The notes under the pieces: generated by a model
Told to the model about the DNA's origin: nothing
The model's input: the letters and a program-made list of their open reading frames with translations, nothing else
The model's database searches: none
From: Candidatus Accumulibacter contiguus
GTDB taxonomy: Bacteria > Pseudomonadota > Gammaproteobacteria > Burkholderiales > Rhodocyclaceae
Assembly (NCBI RefSeq): GCF_012940005.1
Contig: NZ_SPMX01000037.1
Coordinates: 1-38,659, forward strand
Length of the DNA stretch: 38,659 nt
Reading direction: 5' to 3'
Program-made: the position numbers and the translations under genes
Shown: positions 8,067 to 16,253 of the stretch, piece by piece
Layout of the letters: the number at the start of each line of letters is the position of its first letter
Position numbering within the stretch: position 1 is the stretch's first letter

Positions 8067-8576
8067 ATGTACATCACACCCAAGCGCTGTGCGCGCTGCC
8101 GATACGAGCGCCTGGCAAGCGATACTGCGCCCGACTGGCAATGCCCTGCCTGTGGCGTTGCCTACAACAAGGCCGAAGACGCCCTCAACGTTCGGCCGGT
8201 CGGCGTTCGGGTCGTACCGCCGTCGCGACGCAGCAAGCGCTTCGTGTGCTTCGCGATCGCCCTGATCGTCATCGGCGGTCTCTATGCCGTGCAGCACCGG
8301 CAGCATGCCCCTGCCGCCCGCATTGCGACCGCCCAGCCGGAAGTCCTCATGTATGCAACCAGCTGGTGCGGATACTGTGCCAAGGCGCGAGCATTCTTTG
8401 CCCAGCACGGTATCTCCTACGTCGAAATCGATGTCGAGCGCGATGCGCGTGCGGAACACCTCAACAGGCTGCTTGGCGGCGGCGGTATCCCGACGATCCT
8501 GGTCGGCAAGGACGAGTTGGTGCATGGCTTCGACGAGCAGGCGCTCTCCCGATTGCTCGGTCCCTGGATGCGCTAG
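8067..8576 (+). CDS. membrane-anchored glutaredoxin with N-terminal zinc ribbon
   Basis: A 169-residue protein in three parts. Residues ~7-35 hold two CxxC pairs (CARC and CPAC), a likely zinc ribbon. Residues ~58-75 form one membrane helix after a basic stretch. Residues ~90-165 are a glutaredoxin/thioredoxin-like domain with the redox motif CGYC and the cis-proline loop GIPTI. It probably carries out thiol-disulfide exchange at the membrane; the substrate is unknown. The longer open frame (GTG 7983) lacks similarity in its first 28 residues, so ATG 8067 was chosen. The CGYC motif and GGxIPTI loop make the glutaredoxin assignment firm. Confidence 0.8.
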   Translation: MYITPKRCARCRYERLASDTAPDWQCPACGVAYNKAEDALNVRPVGVRVVPPSRRSKRFVCFAIALIVIGGLYAVQHRQHAPAARIATAQPEVLMYATSWCGYCAKARAFFAQHGISYVEIDVERDARAEHLNRLLGGGGIPTILVGKDELVHGFDEQALSRLLGPWMR

Positions 8577-8588
8577 CCGCGATTGGCG

Positions 8589-8608
8589 GACGCGACTTTC
8601 ACATTAAG
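8589..8608 (+). repeat. dispersed intergenic repeat, short copy
   Basis: GACGCGACTTTCACATTAAG matches the reverse complement of 10955-10974 at 17 of 20 positions, and shares CGCGACTTTCA with the reverse complement of 38314-38335. It lies in the 72-base gap between the glutaredoxin gene and the VanZ gene. Confidence 0.5.
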
Positions 8609-8648
8609 GCGCTAGAATTGCCGTTTTGCAACGCTTGGCGGTGATCTC

Positions 8649-9767
8649 ATGGAGCAAACCCCGCTACCGCCACCCCAGCCCTTTCCCGAGGCTGACGAAA
8701 CCCTAGCGCCACCGCCGCTCGCACGCTCCTTGCGGCTGCCGCTGTATCTGGCGCTGGCCTACCTCGTGCTGATCATCTACGCGAGCCTCTATCCCTTCAC
8801 CAACTGGCGCGACCTCGGTGTATCGCCGCTGGAGTTTCTTTCCTCAACCTGGCCGCGTTACTGGACGGTATTCGACCTGCTGGTCAATCTCGTCGCCTAC
8901 CTGCCGCTCGGCTTTTTGCTGGCGCTGGCAATGCGCCGGCTGCCAGGCGGGCGCTGGACCGCAAGCATCGTCGCACTGCTGCTCGGCAGCCTATTGAGCC
9001 TGGCCATGGAATGCCTGCAGAACTGGTTGCCGTCGCGCGTGCCGTCGAACCTTGATCTGGGGTGCAACGCCAGCGGCACCGCCATTGGCGCGCTCATTGC
9101 GTTCTCCAGGGGTCAGCAAATCTTCCGGCGCATCGGCCAGGTTCAGCAGGCCCTGCTGGCACCGATAGATCACCTCGACCTCGGTCTGGTGCTGCTCGGC
9201 ACCTGGCTGTTGACGCAACTCTCGCCGGAAACCTTGCTGTTCGCCACCGGTGACCTGCGCAGTGTGTTCGAACTGACGCCGGCGGTTCCCTACGCGGCGC
9301 ACTCGTTCTTCGTTCTCGAAGCCGGCGTCATCGCTCTCAACAGCATCGTCATCGGCCTATTTGCGCGCACGCTGCTGGCCGATCAGGCAGCACCGCATCT
9401 CGCCCTGCTCGCCTTTTTCGTACTTGCCCTGGCGATCAGGACACTCGCCGCCGCGGTCCTGGTCGCTCCGCAGGACGCTTTCGCCTGGCTGACACCAGGC
9501 GCCGAACTCGGACTGCTGATCGGGGGCGTGCTGCTCTCGCTGCTGCTGCTGCTGCCAGCGCCAATCCGCATCGTGCTGGCTGGCGTGGCGCTGATGGCCG
9601 GCACCGCGCTGGTCAATCTGACGCCGGCCAACCCCTACTCGGAAGCAGCGCTGGCAACCTGGCGACAAGGGCACTTCCTCAACTTCAACGGTCTTACCCG
9701 CTGGGTTGCCAGTTTCTGGCCCTTCGTCGCCCTGCCCTATCTGACGATGGTCGTCCGCGACCTGTAG
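8649..9767 (+). CDS. VanZ-like integral membrane protein
   Basis: A 372-residue membrane protein. The N-terminal part (about residues 30-155) is a VanZ-like domain, with the start YLVLIIYASLYPFTNWRD, the FDLLVNLVAYLPLGFLLAL block and MECLQNWLPSRVPSNLDLGCN. VanZ proteins are linked to teicoplanin resistance in Gram-positives, but in proteobacteria their function is unknown. The remaining ~200 residues add several more membrane helices with no family I recognise. It ends 6 bases from the convergent dnaJ-like gene, so no terminator fits between them. Confidence 0.8.
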   Translation: MEQTPLPPPQPFPEADETLAPPPLARSLRLPLYLALAYLVLIIYASLYPFTNWRDLGVSPLEFLSSTWPRYWTVFDLLVNLVAYLPLGFLLALAMRRLPGGRWTASIVALLLGSLLSLAMECLQNWLPSRVPSNLDLGCNASGTAIGALIAFSRGQQIFRRIGQVQQALLAPIDHLDLGLVLLGTWLLTQLSPETLLFATGDLRSVFELTPAVPYAAHSFFVLEAGVIALNSIVIGLFARTLLADQAAPHLALLAFFVLALAIRTLAAAVLVAPQDAFAWLTPGAELGLLIGGVLLSLLLLLPAPIRIVLAGVALMAGTALVNLTPANPYSEAALATWRQGHFLNFNGLTRWVASFWPFVALPYLTMVVRDL

Positions 9768-9773
9768 CACCGC

Positions 9774-10796
9774 TCAGTCGTCGCCCGAATGGCGGCGCGC
9801 ACGCAACTGCCGTTCCCAGGCAGCGAGTTCCGGAGCGCGTCGATCCAGGTCGGCCGTCAGGCGCGTTTCGAGCTGCTCGAGCAGCGCCAGATCCTCGGAG
9901 CTAGCGGCTTGCGGGCAGATGCACTGCAGATGCAGCACCAGATCGCCGACCGCGGCACCCTGCCGGTGCGGAAAACCCAGGCCGGGCAGACGCTGTTCAA
10001 TCGAGCGCTGCGGCGGCAGTTCGAAGCTGGTCGTGCCGCGCAGGGTCGGCACCTCGACATGGCCACCGCAGAGCAGCCGGAAGATGCTCACCGGTAACTG
10101 ACAATGCAGGTCATGGCCATCGAGAACGAACAGCGGATGTGCGGCCAGGCTGATCTCGAGGTAGAGGTCGCCGGCAATGGTCTGGCCGGGGGCCAGTGGC
10201 GCCTGCCGGGCCAGGCGCAGACGCTCGCCGTCGCGCAGACCCGCCGGCACGCGCACCGCCAGCGTTCGCCATTCCTGGCGCCAGCCACTGCCCGAGCAGT
10301 CCGTGCAGACCGTCTCGCGCAGGTAACCGCGCCCGCCGCATCCTTCGCACACACTCGTTCCGCCGCCTTTGCGTGCAACCCGACCGCAGCCGCTGCAACG
10401 GGGACAAGGCAGCGAATGCTTGTGCTGCAGCCGGCCACTGCCACGGCAGCTCGCGCAGCGAACGCGGTGCAGCAGTTCGATGTTCTTCTGGCAACCCTCT
10501 GCCGCCTCCTCGAGCGTCAGCGTCAGGTATTGCGTCTGATCTTCGGCGACCGGCCCGGCGGCGGTTGTGCTGCGCTCCCTGCTCGTTGCCGCCAGCCGCC
10601 ACTCGGCCAGGCTTTGCGGGTCGAGCAGCAGTTCGTATGCGGCCTGCACACGCATGAACTCGCTCACCGCAGCTGCCGAGGGGTTGCGATCCGGGTGCCA
10701 CTGCATGACCAGCCGACGATACGCGCGCTTGACTTCGTCAAGCGATGCGTCACGGCGTACGCCAAGGATGGCGAAAGGGTCCTCGCTGATACTCAT
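9774..10796 (-). CDS. DnaJ-like co-chaperone
   Basis: A 340-residue J-domain protein. The J domain spans residues ~5-66 with the HPD motif at 34-36 (WHPDRN), which would stimulate an Hsp70 ATPase. The central part has four CxxCxG-type repeats (CASCRGSG, CPRCSGCG, CEGCGGRG, CTDCSGSG), the two-zinc cysteine-rich domain of type I DnaJ, followed by a DnaJ C-terminal substrate domain. The Gly/Phe-rich linker normal in DnaJ is replaced by a short Ser/Thr/Ala-rich stretch, and the protein is shorter than the usual ~375. It is therefore probably an accessory DnaJ paralogue, not the main one, which would sit beside dnaK. ATG 10796 was chosen; a TTG one codon upstream is also in frame. Confidence 0.85.
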   Translation of the reverse strand: MSISEDPFAILGVRRDASLDEVKRAYRRLVMQWHPDRNPSAAAVSEFMRVQAAYELLLDPQSLAEWRLAATSRERSTTAAGPVAEDQTQYLTLTLEEAAEGCQKNIELLHRVRCASCRGSGRLQHKHSLPCPRCSGCGRVARKGGGTSVCEGCGGRGYLRETVCTDCSGSGWRQEWRTLAVRVPAGLRDGERLRLARQAPLAPGQTIAGDLYLEISLAAHPLFVLDGHDLHCQLPVSIFRLLCGGHVEVPTLRGTTSFELPPQRSIEQRLPGLGFPHRQGAAVGDLVLHLQCICPQAASSEDLALLEQLETRLTADLDRRAPELAAWERQLRARRHSGDD

Positions 10797-10813
10797 CAAT
10801 GATCAAAGTAAGG

Positions 10814-10832
10814 CTGGCGCGCCGCGCGCCAG
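10814..10832. repeat. perfect 8-base inverted repeat upstream of the DnaJ-like gene
   Basis: CTGGCGCG (10814-10821) and CGCGCCAG (10825-10832) form a GC-only hairpin with a 3-base loop, 18 bases before the start of the DnaJ-like gene on the - strand. It could be an operator or mRNA leader hairpin. No function can be read from it. Confidence 0.4.
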
Positions 10833-10954
10833 GGAAGGATGTTGGCGACCGCAGGCACCAGGGCTGTGAGCATTCTACGCGATCAGGGATCAAAGCCCGC
10901 AGATCTGTGGGCTGTGTGGTATGCGCGTCCGGCAGCGGCAATAGCAGATTCGGG

Positions 10955-11016
10955 GTTAATATGAAGGTCGCGTCAGCAACTCCCGACTTTCATGATCGGG
11001 GGTGTCTGGAAAAGTC
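10955..11016 (-). repeat. dispersed intergenic repeat, longest copy
   Basis: Two parts. 10985-11016 is an inverted copy of 5181-5213 (3 mismatches, one gap). 10955-10974 matches 8589-8608 in inverted orientation (17 of 20). The ATGAAGGTCG at 10961-10970 and CGACTTTCAT at 10984-10993 can pair as a hairpin with one G-U. It lies in the gap before the ferredoxin gene. Confidence 0.6.
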
Positions 11017-11071
11017 ATGACCGTTAGAATCGAGCACCGCAGCCAGCAATCCACCCGAAGGAGCCAGTCTT

Positions 11072-11380
11072 ATGAGCTATTTCAAGCATCATGTATTTTT
11101 CTGCTGCAACCAGCGCGCCGAGGGCGAGACCTGCTGCAACAATGCCGGCGCCACCACCGCTCAGACCTACGCCAAGGACCGCATCGGCGAACTGCGCCTC
11201 AAGGGCGCCGGCAAGATCCGCATCAACAAGGCCGGCTGCATGGACCGCTGCGACCAGGGACCGGTACTGGTCGTCTATCCGGAAGAGGTGTGGTACAGCT
11301 ACGTCGACTGCGAAGACATCGAGGAGATCATCCAGGAGCATCTGGTACACGGGCGGGTCGTCGACCGTCTGCGCATCTGA
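11072..11380 (+). CDS. thioredoxin-like [2Fe-2S] ferredoxin
   Basis: A 102-residue electron-transfer protein of the thioredoxin-like [2Fe-2S] family. Cluster ligands fit the family spacing: Cys11 or 12, Cys22, Cys56 and Cys60, with the GCMDRCDQGPVLVVYPEEVW block typical of the group. The redox partner is not evident. AAGGAG precedes the ATG at a good distance. It is followed after 34 bases by an alpha/beta hydrolase gene with its own ribosome site, and the two probably form a small operon. Confidence 0.88.
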   Translation: MSYFKHHVFFCCNQRAEGETCCNNAGATTAQTYAKDRIGELRLKGAGKIRINKAGCMDRCDQGPVLVVYPEEVWYSYVDCEDIEEIIQEHLVHGRVVDRLRI

Positions 11381-11414
11381 ACGGAAGCAGCGCGACATCT
11401 GTGAAGGAAAAACG

Positions 11415-12053
11415 ATGAGACCGCAGGCAGAACAACTGCTGATCGACGGACCGGTCGGCAAGATCGACATCACCGTCGAGAATCCCGGCGCGCCGCGCGG
11501 CATCGCGCTGATCGCCCACCCGCACCCGCTGTTCGGCGGTGGCAATACCAACAAGGTGGTGCAGACGCTGGCGCGCACCTTCATCCACCTCGACTACGTG
11601 GCGCTGCGTCCCAATTTCCGTGGCATCGGCCTGAGCGAGGGAAAACACGACGAAGGCAACGGCGAAAGCCAGGATCTGCTGGCCGTGCTCGCGGAAGCCA
11701 AATGTCGCTACGGCAATCTGCCGATCGCGCTCGCCGGTTTCTCCTTCGGCGCCTATGTCGCGACCCGCGTCGCCGAAGCGCTGCTCGCCGCCGGCCATCC
11801 GGCACAGCGGCTGGTGCTCGTCGGCACCGCCTCGGGTTTCGTCGAAGGCGCTCGCACTTACCACACCAAGGCCGTCCCGAGAGACACCATAGTCATTCAT
11901 GGTTCCGAAGACACCACCGTGCCGCTGGCCAACGTCATCGCCTGGGCCAAGCCACTCGACCTGCCGGTAATCGTCGTTCCCGGTGCCGACCACTTCTTTC
12001 ACCGCCGCCTGCACCTGATCCGCGAAATCGTCAGCCACGCATGGCGGCACTGA
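11415..12053 (+). CDS. alpha/beta hydrolase
   Basis: A 212-residue alpha/beta-fold hydrolase without signal peptide, so cytoplasmic. A catalytic triad can be proposed: Ser110 in GFSFGAY, Asp166 in HGSEDTTVP and His193 in GADHFF. The HPHPLFGG block near residue 35 belongs to the oxyanion-hole region of this subfamily. The substrate is unknown. ATG 11415 follows GAAGGAAAAACG, a fair ribosome site. It lies downstream of the ferredoxin gene and converges with cbiO. Confidence 0.85.
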   Translation: MRPQAEQLLIDGPVGKIDITVENPGAPRGIALIAHPHPLFGGGNTNKVVQTLARTFIHLDYVALRPNFRGIGLSEGKHDEGNGESQDLLAVLAEAKCRYGNLPIALAGFSFGAYVATRVAEALLAAGHPAQRLVLVGTASGFVEGARTYHTKAVPRDTIVIHGSEDTTVPLANVIAWAKPLDLPVIVVPGADHFFHRRLHLIREIVSHAWRH

Positions 12054-12079
12054 GCGGCAAGGGTACCCGCCAGGCACCG

Positions 12080-12844
12080 TCAGGCGATCCGCCGAACGAC
12101 CCCACAAACCGGACACCCCTGCATCGAAAACGGCTTCTCCAGCCGGCACTGCGCGAGCAGCGCGTCGTCCCGGAAAAGTTCACGCGTTTCCCCGTCCGCG
12201 GCGACTCGCCCGTCGTGGAGAACGACGGTGCGCTCGCAGAGATCCATCACCAGGTCGAGGTCGTGGCTGGCAATGATCCGGGTGTGGCGAAAGTCCTTGA
12301 GCAGCGCCATCAGTTGCCGGCGCGCAAAGGGATCGAGGCCGCTGGTCGGTTCGTCCAGGACGAGAATGTCCGGCGACATGGCCAGCACCGTGGCGATGGC
12401 GACGCGCTTTTTCTCGCCACCGGAAAGCAGGTACGGTGGCTTGTCGCGCAAGTGCCAGGCGCCGACCAGAGCGAGGGCATCGCGGCTGCGCTCTTCGGCT
12501 TCGGCCGGTGGCAAGCCGAGATTGAGCGGTCCGAAGGCGACGTCGTCCAAGACCGTCGGCATGAACAACTGGTCGTCTGGATCCTGGAAGACCATGCCGA
12601 CGGTGCGTCGTATCTGCGGCAGGGTTGCTCGGGTCAGCGGGAAGTCGCCCACCCGTACCTCGCCCGAGCTGGCGACCAGGCAGCCGTTCAGGTGCAGCAG
12701 CAGCGTCGACTTGCCGGCGCCATTGGCACCGATGACGGCAACGCACTCGCCGTGCGTGATGCGGAGCGAAACCTCGCTCAGCGCGGCGGTACCATCCGGA
12801 TAGACATGGCCAAGGCGCTTCAGCTCGACGAGATGGTGACTCAC
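12080..12844 (-). CDS. cbiO: cobalt/nickel ECF transporter ATPase CbiO
   Basis: The ATP-binding subunit of an energy-coupling-factor importer for Co2+ or Ni2+, 254 residues. Walker A GANGAGKST (about residue 39), the Q-loop FQDPDDQLF, the signature LSGGEKKRVAIA, Walker B LVLDEPTSGLD and the switch His in ASHDLD are all intact. GTG 12844 overlaps the cbiQ stop (GTGA), so translation is coupled. The C-terminus has a CPVC pair (QGCPVCGVV) not needed for ATPase function, possibly a metal-binding tail. Confidence 0.93.
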   Translation of the reverse strand: MSHHLVELKRLGHVYPDGTAALSEVSLRITHGECVAVIGANGAGKSTLLLHLNGCLVASSGEVRVGDFPLTRATLPQIRRTVGMVFQDPDDQLFMPTVLDDVAFGPLNLGLPPAEAEERSRDALALVGAWHLRDKPPYLLSGGEKKRVAIATVLAMSPDILVLDEPTSGLDPFARRQLMALLKDFRHTRIIASHDLDLVMDLCERTVVLHDGRVAADGETRELFRDDALLAQCRLEKPFSMQGCPVCGVVRRIA

Positions 12845-13650
12845 GGCAGCGCCCGCCCGACCAGCGCGCCAAGAAGCTGCGACGCGTCGTACACACGCAA
12901 CAGACCGAAGAGGACCAGCCAGCCAGCGACAAAGGCGACTTCGCCGCTACCGAAATTCCCGACCTTCCGGCTGTGGAAATCACCGCGGTAGGCCCTGGCG
13001 AGCATCGCCATGTGGATGCGATCTGCGCGCTGCCAGGTTCGCAGCAGGAGAAATCCGATCAGCGAGGCGACGGTCGGCAGGCGCGGCGACCGGCCACACG
13101 AGCGCAGTTCCAGCGCGCGGGCGCTGCGCCTGGTGTCCTCGATCAGGACAAAGAGGTAGCGGTAGAGGAACTGCATCTGCATCGCCAGGACCTTCGGCAT
13201 GCCGAGGCGCTCAAGCGCTTCACAGACCGCAGGGAATCCGGTCACGCCGATGAGAATCAGCGCTGCACTGAGGGTGAGCACGGCACGCACGACGATCGAC
13301 AGGCAGGAAATCCAGCCGGCGCTGATCGGGATCGACCCCAGCTTGAAAAGCACCTGCTGGTCGAAAAGCGGGTTGAAGAGGCCAATCGCCAGAGCAAAGG
13401 GGATGGCCACGGCAACGTTCCTGGCGACATAAGCCGTCGGCAGCTTGCCGAGTGCGGCCAGAACGATCGGAAAAATGAAAAAAGGCAGCAGGGCCGCCAC
13501 CGTATATCGGTCGAAAGACGCCACGACGACGATGAAGGCTAGCGTCGCCATCACCTTGGCACGTGCATCGAGACGGTGCATGGCGGTATCCGCGCGGGCA
13601 AACTGGTCGAGGCGCCGAAAGTTTGCGGCCATGCTCTCGATCGATGCCAT
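12841..13650 (-). CDS. cbiQ: cobalt/nickel ECF transporter transmembrane protein CbiQ
   Basis: The T-component of the ECF importer, 269 residues, coupling the CbiO ATPase to the CbiM substrate unit. It has five to six membrane helices and a cytoplasmic section with the coupling-helix motifs (RRSARALELRS and a later MAMLARAYRGDF). It is encoded between cbiM (50 bases upstream) and cbiO (4-base overlap), the normal order for this system. Confidence 0.9.
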   Translation of the reverse strand: MASIESMAANFRRLDQFARADTAMHRLDARAKVMATLAFIVVVASFDRYTVAALLPFFIFPIVLAALGKLPTAYVARNVAVAIPFALAIGLFNPLFDQQVLFKLGSIPISAGWISCLSIVVRAVLTLSAALILIGVTGFPAVCEALERLGMPKVLAMQMQFLYRYLFVLIEDTRRSARALELRSCGRSPRLPTVASLIGFLLLRTWQRADRIHMAMLARAYRGDFHSRKVGNFGSGEVAFVAGWLVLFGLLRVYDASQLLGALVGRALP

Positions 13651-13700
13651 GCTGCGCGCTCAGGGGGAAAGCAAAGCGACTGGCGCCTGGCGGTACGCCA

Positions 13701-14771
13701 TCAAGACAAGCCGCCGGCACGCGGCATGCGGTGGACGCGTCTCTTGAGCAGGAAGCCGATCAGGAATGCCAGCAGCAGCGCCAGCAGACCGCCGACGATC
13801 CCCGAGACGCTGCTGCCGAGCCGGCTTTCCGGATTGGCATCGCCGTTGCCATCGCTGCCTCCGTTGCCCTGCCCTCCGGCATCGGTCTTCCGGAAAGCGT
13901 AATCCGGCAGGATCGCCATCCTCTCCTGAAGCGCGGCCAGTGTCGCGTGCATTCCCTGCTCGGGCCCCTTGAGCTCGGCCTCGCCGCTCACCTGGGCAAT
14001 CGCCCATTCGAGTCCGTCCGGGTCTTTCGACGCAAACCAGGAAAACAATCCACCGGTCAGCACGGCCCCGGCGAGGAAAGCCAGCAGCAGCTTGCGCAGC
14101 GATTGCTGGCCAGGCGTGACCGTTGGCCGGGCTGCTGCACCGATCAATTCTGGCCGCGCACGATGGACAAACGAGACAATCGCGGCCGTCACCACGCCTT
14201 CGACGATTCCGATGGCCAGATGAATGGGCTGCATGAACAGCACGAAAGTGGCAAAAGGCAGCGACGAAATCCCCGAGCTGGCCGTCTCGACGACGACCCC
14301 GAACGCTCCCAGTTGCAGCCCGACGGTCGCTGCGACGATGGCCGCCACGCTCAGGCGCAACTGGCCTGGCCGCGCACCTGCGATTTTCCGGTAGATCAGG
14401 GGGTAGGCAATGAATGCCGGAAAATATCCCAGGTTGAAGAGGTTGCAGCCGAGAGCCAGCAGACCACCGTCGGCAAAGAACAGCGCCTGCACCACCAGTA
14501 CCGAGGCAATGGTCAGGAAAGCTGCATGCGGCCCGAGCAGAATCGCCAGCAGCAGCCCGCCGCCGAGATGGCCACTCGAACCGGTGCCGGGGATGCTGAA
14601 GTTGATCATCTGGGCAGCAAAAAGGAAGGCGCCGAGAACGCCCATCAACGGCACCTTGCGCTCGTCGAGTTCGTCCGTGACCTTTTTCGAACAATAGACA
14701 ATGATGCCCGCTGATACTGCCCACATCGTGCCGCCGACAGCCGGCGACAACAGTGCATCCGCCATGTGCAT
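13701..14771 (-). CDS. cbiM: cobalt/nickel substrate-specific protein CbiM with C-terminal PDGLE domain
   Basis: The S-component that binds the metal, 356 residues. The N-terminus MHMADALLSP has the invariant Met-His start whose backbone and side chain bind Co2+ or Ni2+. Six or more helices follow with the GTGSSGHLGGG block. After about residue 225 a second part begins with a membrane helix, the motif DPDGLE (250-255) and a final helix at ~320-342 ending in basic residues. This resembles CbiN/PDGLE-type accessory domains, so CbiM and a CbiN-like partner seem fused, which fits the lack of a separate cbiN. ATG 14771 follows GGGAGAAAGTA. Longer open frame upstream is not conserved. Cobalt and nickel cannot be told apart from this sequence. 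Confidence 0.9.
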   Translation of the reverse strand: MHMADALLSPAVGGTMWAVSAGIIVYCSKKVTDELDERKVPLMGVLGAFLFAAQMINFSIPGTGSSGHLGGGLLLAILLGPHAAFLTIASVLVVQALFFADGGLLALGCNLFNLGYFPAFIAYPLIYRKIAGARPGQLRLSVAAIVAATVGLQLGAFGVVVETASSGISSLPFATFVLFMQPIHLAIGIVEGVVTAAIVSFVHRARPELIGAAARPTVTPGQQSLRKLLLAFLAGAVLTGGLFSWFASKDPDGLEWAIAQVSGEAELKGPEQGMHATLAALQERMAILPDYAFRKTDAGGQGNGGSDGNGDANPESRLGSSVSGIVGGLLALLLAFLIGFLLKRRVHRMPRAGGLS

Positions 14772-14871
14772 TACTTTCTCCCGCTCAATGATCGCGCCTA
14801 CACAGGAGGATTCTGTCACAAAGCGAAGCGCTGCTGTGGCCGTGGACCTGCGCGGCGCTGCAGAGCGAAGC

Positions 14872-16179
14872 TCAGCTCGCTGGCGTGCGCTCGAAGAGGG
14901 CGATCGATTCGACGTGCGAAGTCTGCGGAAACATATTGACCACGCCGGCGCCGCGCAACCGGTAATGCTTCTGGGCGACGAGAATGCCCGCATCGCGTGC
15001 CAGCGTGGCGGGACTGCAGGAAATGTAGACGATTCGCCGCGGGCCGTCCGCATCGAGCGATTTGATCAGTTCGAGAGCACCTTCGCGCGGCGGGTCGATC
15101 AGCATCCTGTCAAAGCGGCCGAGCGCCGCCAGGCTGTCCGGAGTGGTCTCGAAGAGGTTGGCGAGGCGATACTCGGCGAGCCTGTCCAGGCCATTCGCCG
15201 CAGCGTTCTCGGTGGCGCGGCGAACCAGCTCGGCGCTACCCTCGACTCCCAGAACGCGCGCGCCGGAGCGGGCAATCGGCAGCGTGAAGTTGCCCAGCCC
15301 ACAGAACATGTCCGCAACGCGCTCGCCCGCTTGCGGGGCCAGGAGGGCCAGCGCACGCCGCACCAGCACGCGGTTGATCGCGTGATTGACCTGGGTGAAC
15401 TCGGTTGGCGAGAAAGCGTGCTCGACCGCAAAATCGGGGAGCTGGTAGGAGAGTTGCGGCCCGTCGAGCGGATAGAAGCGATAAGCCGTCGCCGGCCCCT
15501 GCGGCTGCAGGTAGAAGACCACGGCATGGCGGTCGGCGAAGTCGCGCAGCAGAGACTCGTCCGCCGGATCGAGGCCTTCGAGAATGCGCAGCACCAGCGC
15601 AGTCATCCGTTCACCAACAGCCACCTCGATCTGCGGCAGGCGATCCCGGATCGACAGCTCGCCGATCAGTTCGCGCAGCGGCAAGAGCATCGCCGACAGG
15701 CGTGGTGGTAGAATTTCGCATTGTTTCATGTCGGCGACGTAGCTGCTTTTCTTCTCGTGGAAGCCGACGAGAACGCCACCCTTCTTCAGCACCAGGCGAA
15801 CGGAAAGGCGCGCTCGATAGCGGTAGCCCCATGGCTGGCCGTAAATCGGCGTGTAGAGCTGGTCTGCCTTGATGCGGCCGAGGTGCCAGAGATTGTCCTC
15901 GAGCAGGCGCTGCTTGGCCGCGACCTGCGCCTGTGGATCGAGATGCTGCATGCTGCAACCGCCGCAGACGCCAAAATGCGGGCAGCGTGGCGTCACCCGC
16001 TGCGACGACGATGCCAGCACATGCAGCGTGCGTGCCAGCTCATAGCTGGGTTTCCGGCGATAGCTGGCGTACTCGACGCACTCGCCCGGCAAGGCGCCCT
16101 CGACGAAAACCGTTTTGCCGTCAAGACGCGTCACTCCCCGCGCCTCGTGGTCCAGCGACTCAATGATTCCAGTAGGCAT
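14872..16179 (-). CDS. rlmD: 23S rRNA (uracil-1939-C5)-methyltransferase RlmD
   Basis: RlmD methylates U1939 of 23S rRNA using S-adenosylmethionine. 435 residues, normal length. An N-terminal TRAM domain comes first. An iron-sulfur site is formed by Cys66, Cys72, Cys75 ([10 protein letters not shown]) and Cys154 (KQCEIL). The methyltransferase domain carries [12 protein letters not shown] (SAM binding), the IDPPREG motif and the catalytic Cys388 in [11 protein letters not shown]. It lies between priA and the cbi genes on the same strand, with 74- and 100-base gaps, so readthrough is possible. Confidence 0.94.
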   Translation of the reverse strand: MPTGIIESLDHEARGVTRLDGKTVFVEGALPGECVEYASYRRKPSYELARTLHVLASSSQRVTPRCPHFGVCGGCSMQHLDPQAQVAAKQRLLEDNLWHLGRIKADQLYTPIYGQPWGYRYRARLSVRLVLKKGGVLVGFHEKKSSYVADMKQCEILPPRLSAMLLPLRELIGELSIRDRLPQIEVAVGERMTALVLRILEGLDPADESLLRDFADRHAVVFYLQPQGPATAYRFYPLDGPQLSYQLPDFAVEHAFSPTEFTQVNHAINRVLVRRALALLAPQAGERVADMFCGLGNFTLPIARSGARVLGVEGSAELVRRATENAAANGLDRLAEYRLANLFETTPDSLAALGRFDRMLIDPPREGALELIKSLDADGPRRIVYISCSPATLARDAGILVAQKHYRLRGAGVVNMFPQTSHVESIALFERTPAS

Positions 16180-16253
16180 GCGACGCTTCCGCAGAGAAAA
16201 CGAGCGATTCTATCGCGAATGTCTGCTCGGCTCACAGGCCGATAATTGGCGGG

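Noticed and set aside
13563-14714. 383-codon open frame on the + strand opposite cbiM and cbiQ
   Set aside because: Antisense shadow; the - strand reading gives well-recognised CbiM and CbiQ.
14772-14871. Cobalamin riboswitch before cbiM
   Set aside because: The gap is only 100 bases and shows no B12-box-like sequence or the expected multi-helix layout.
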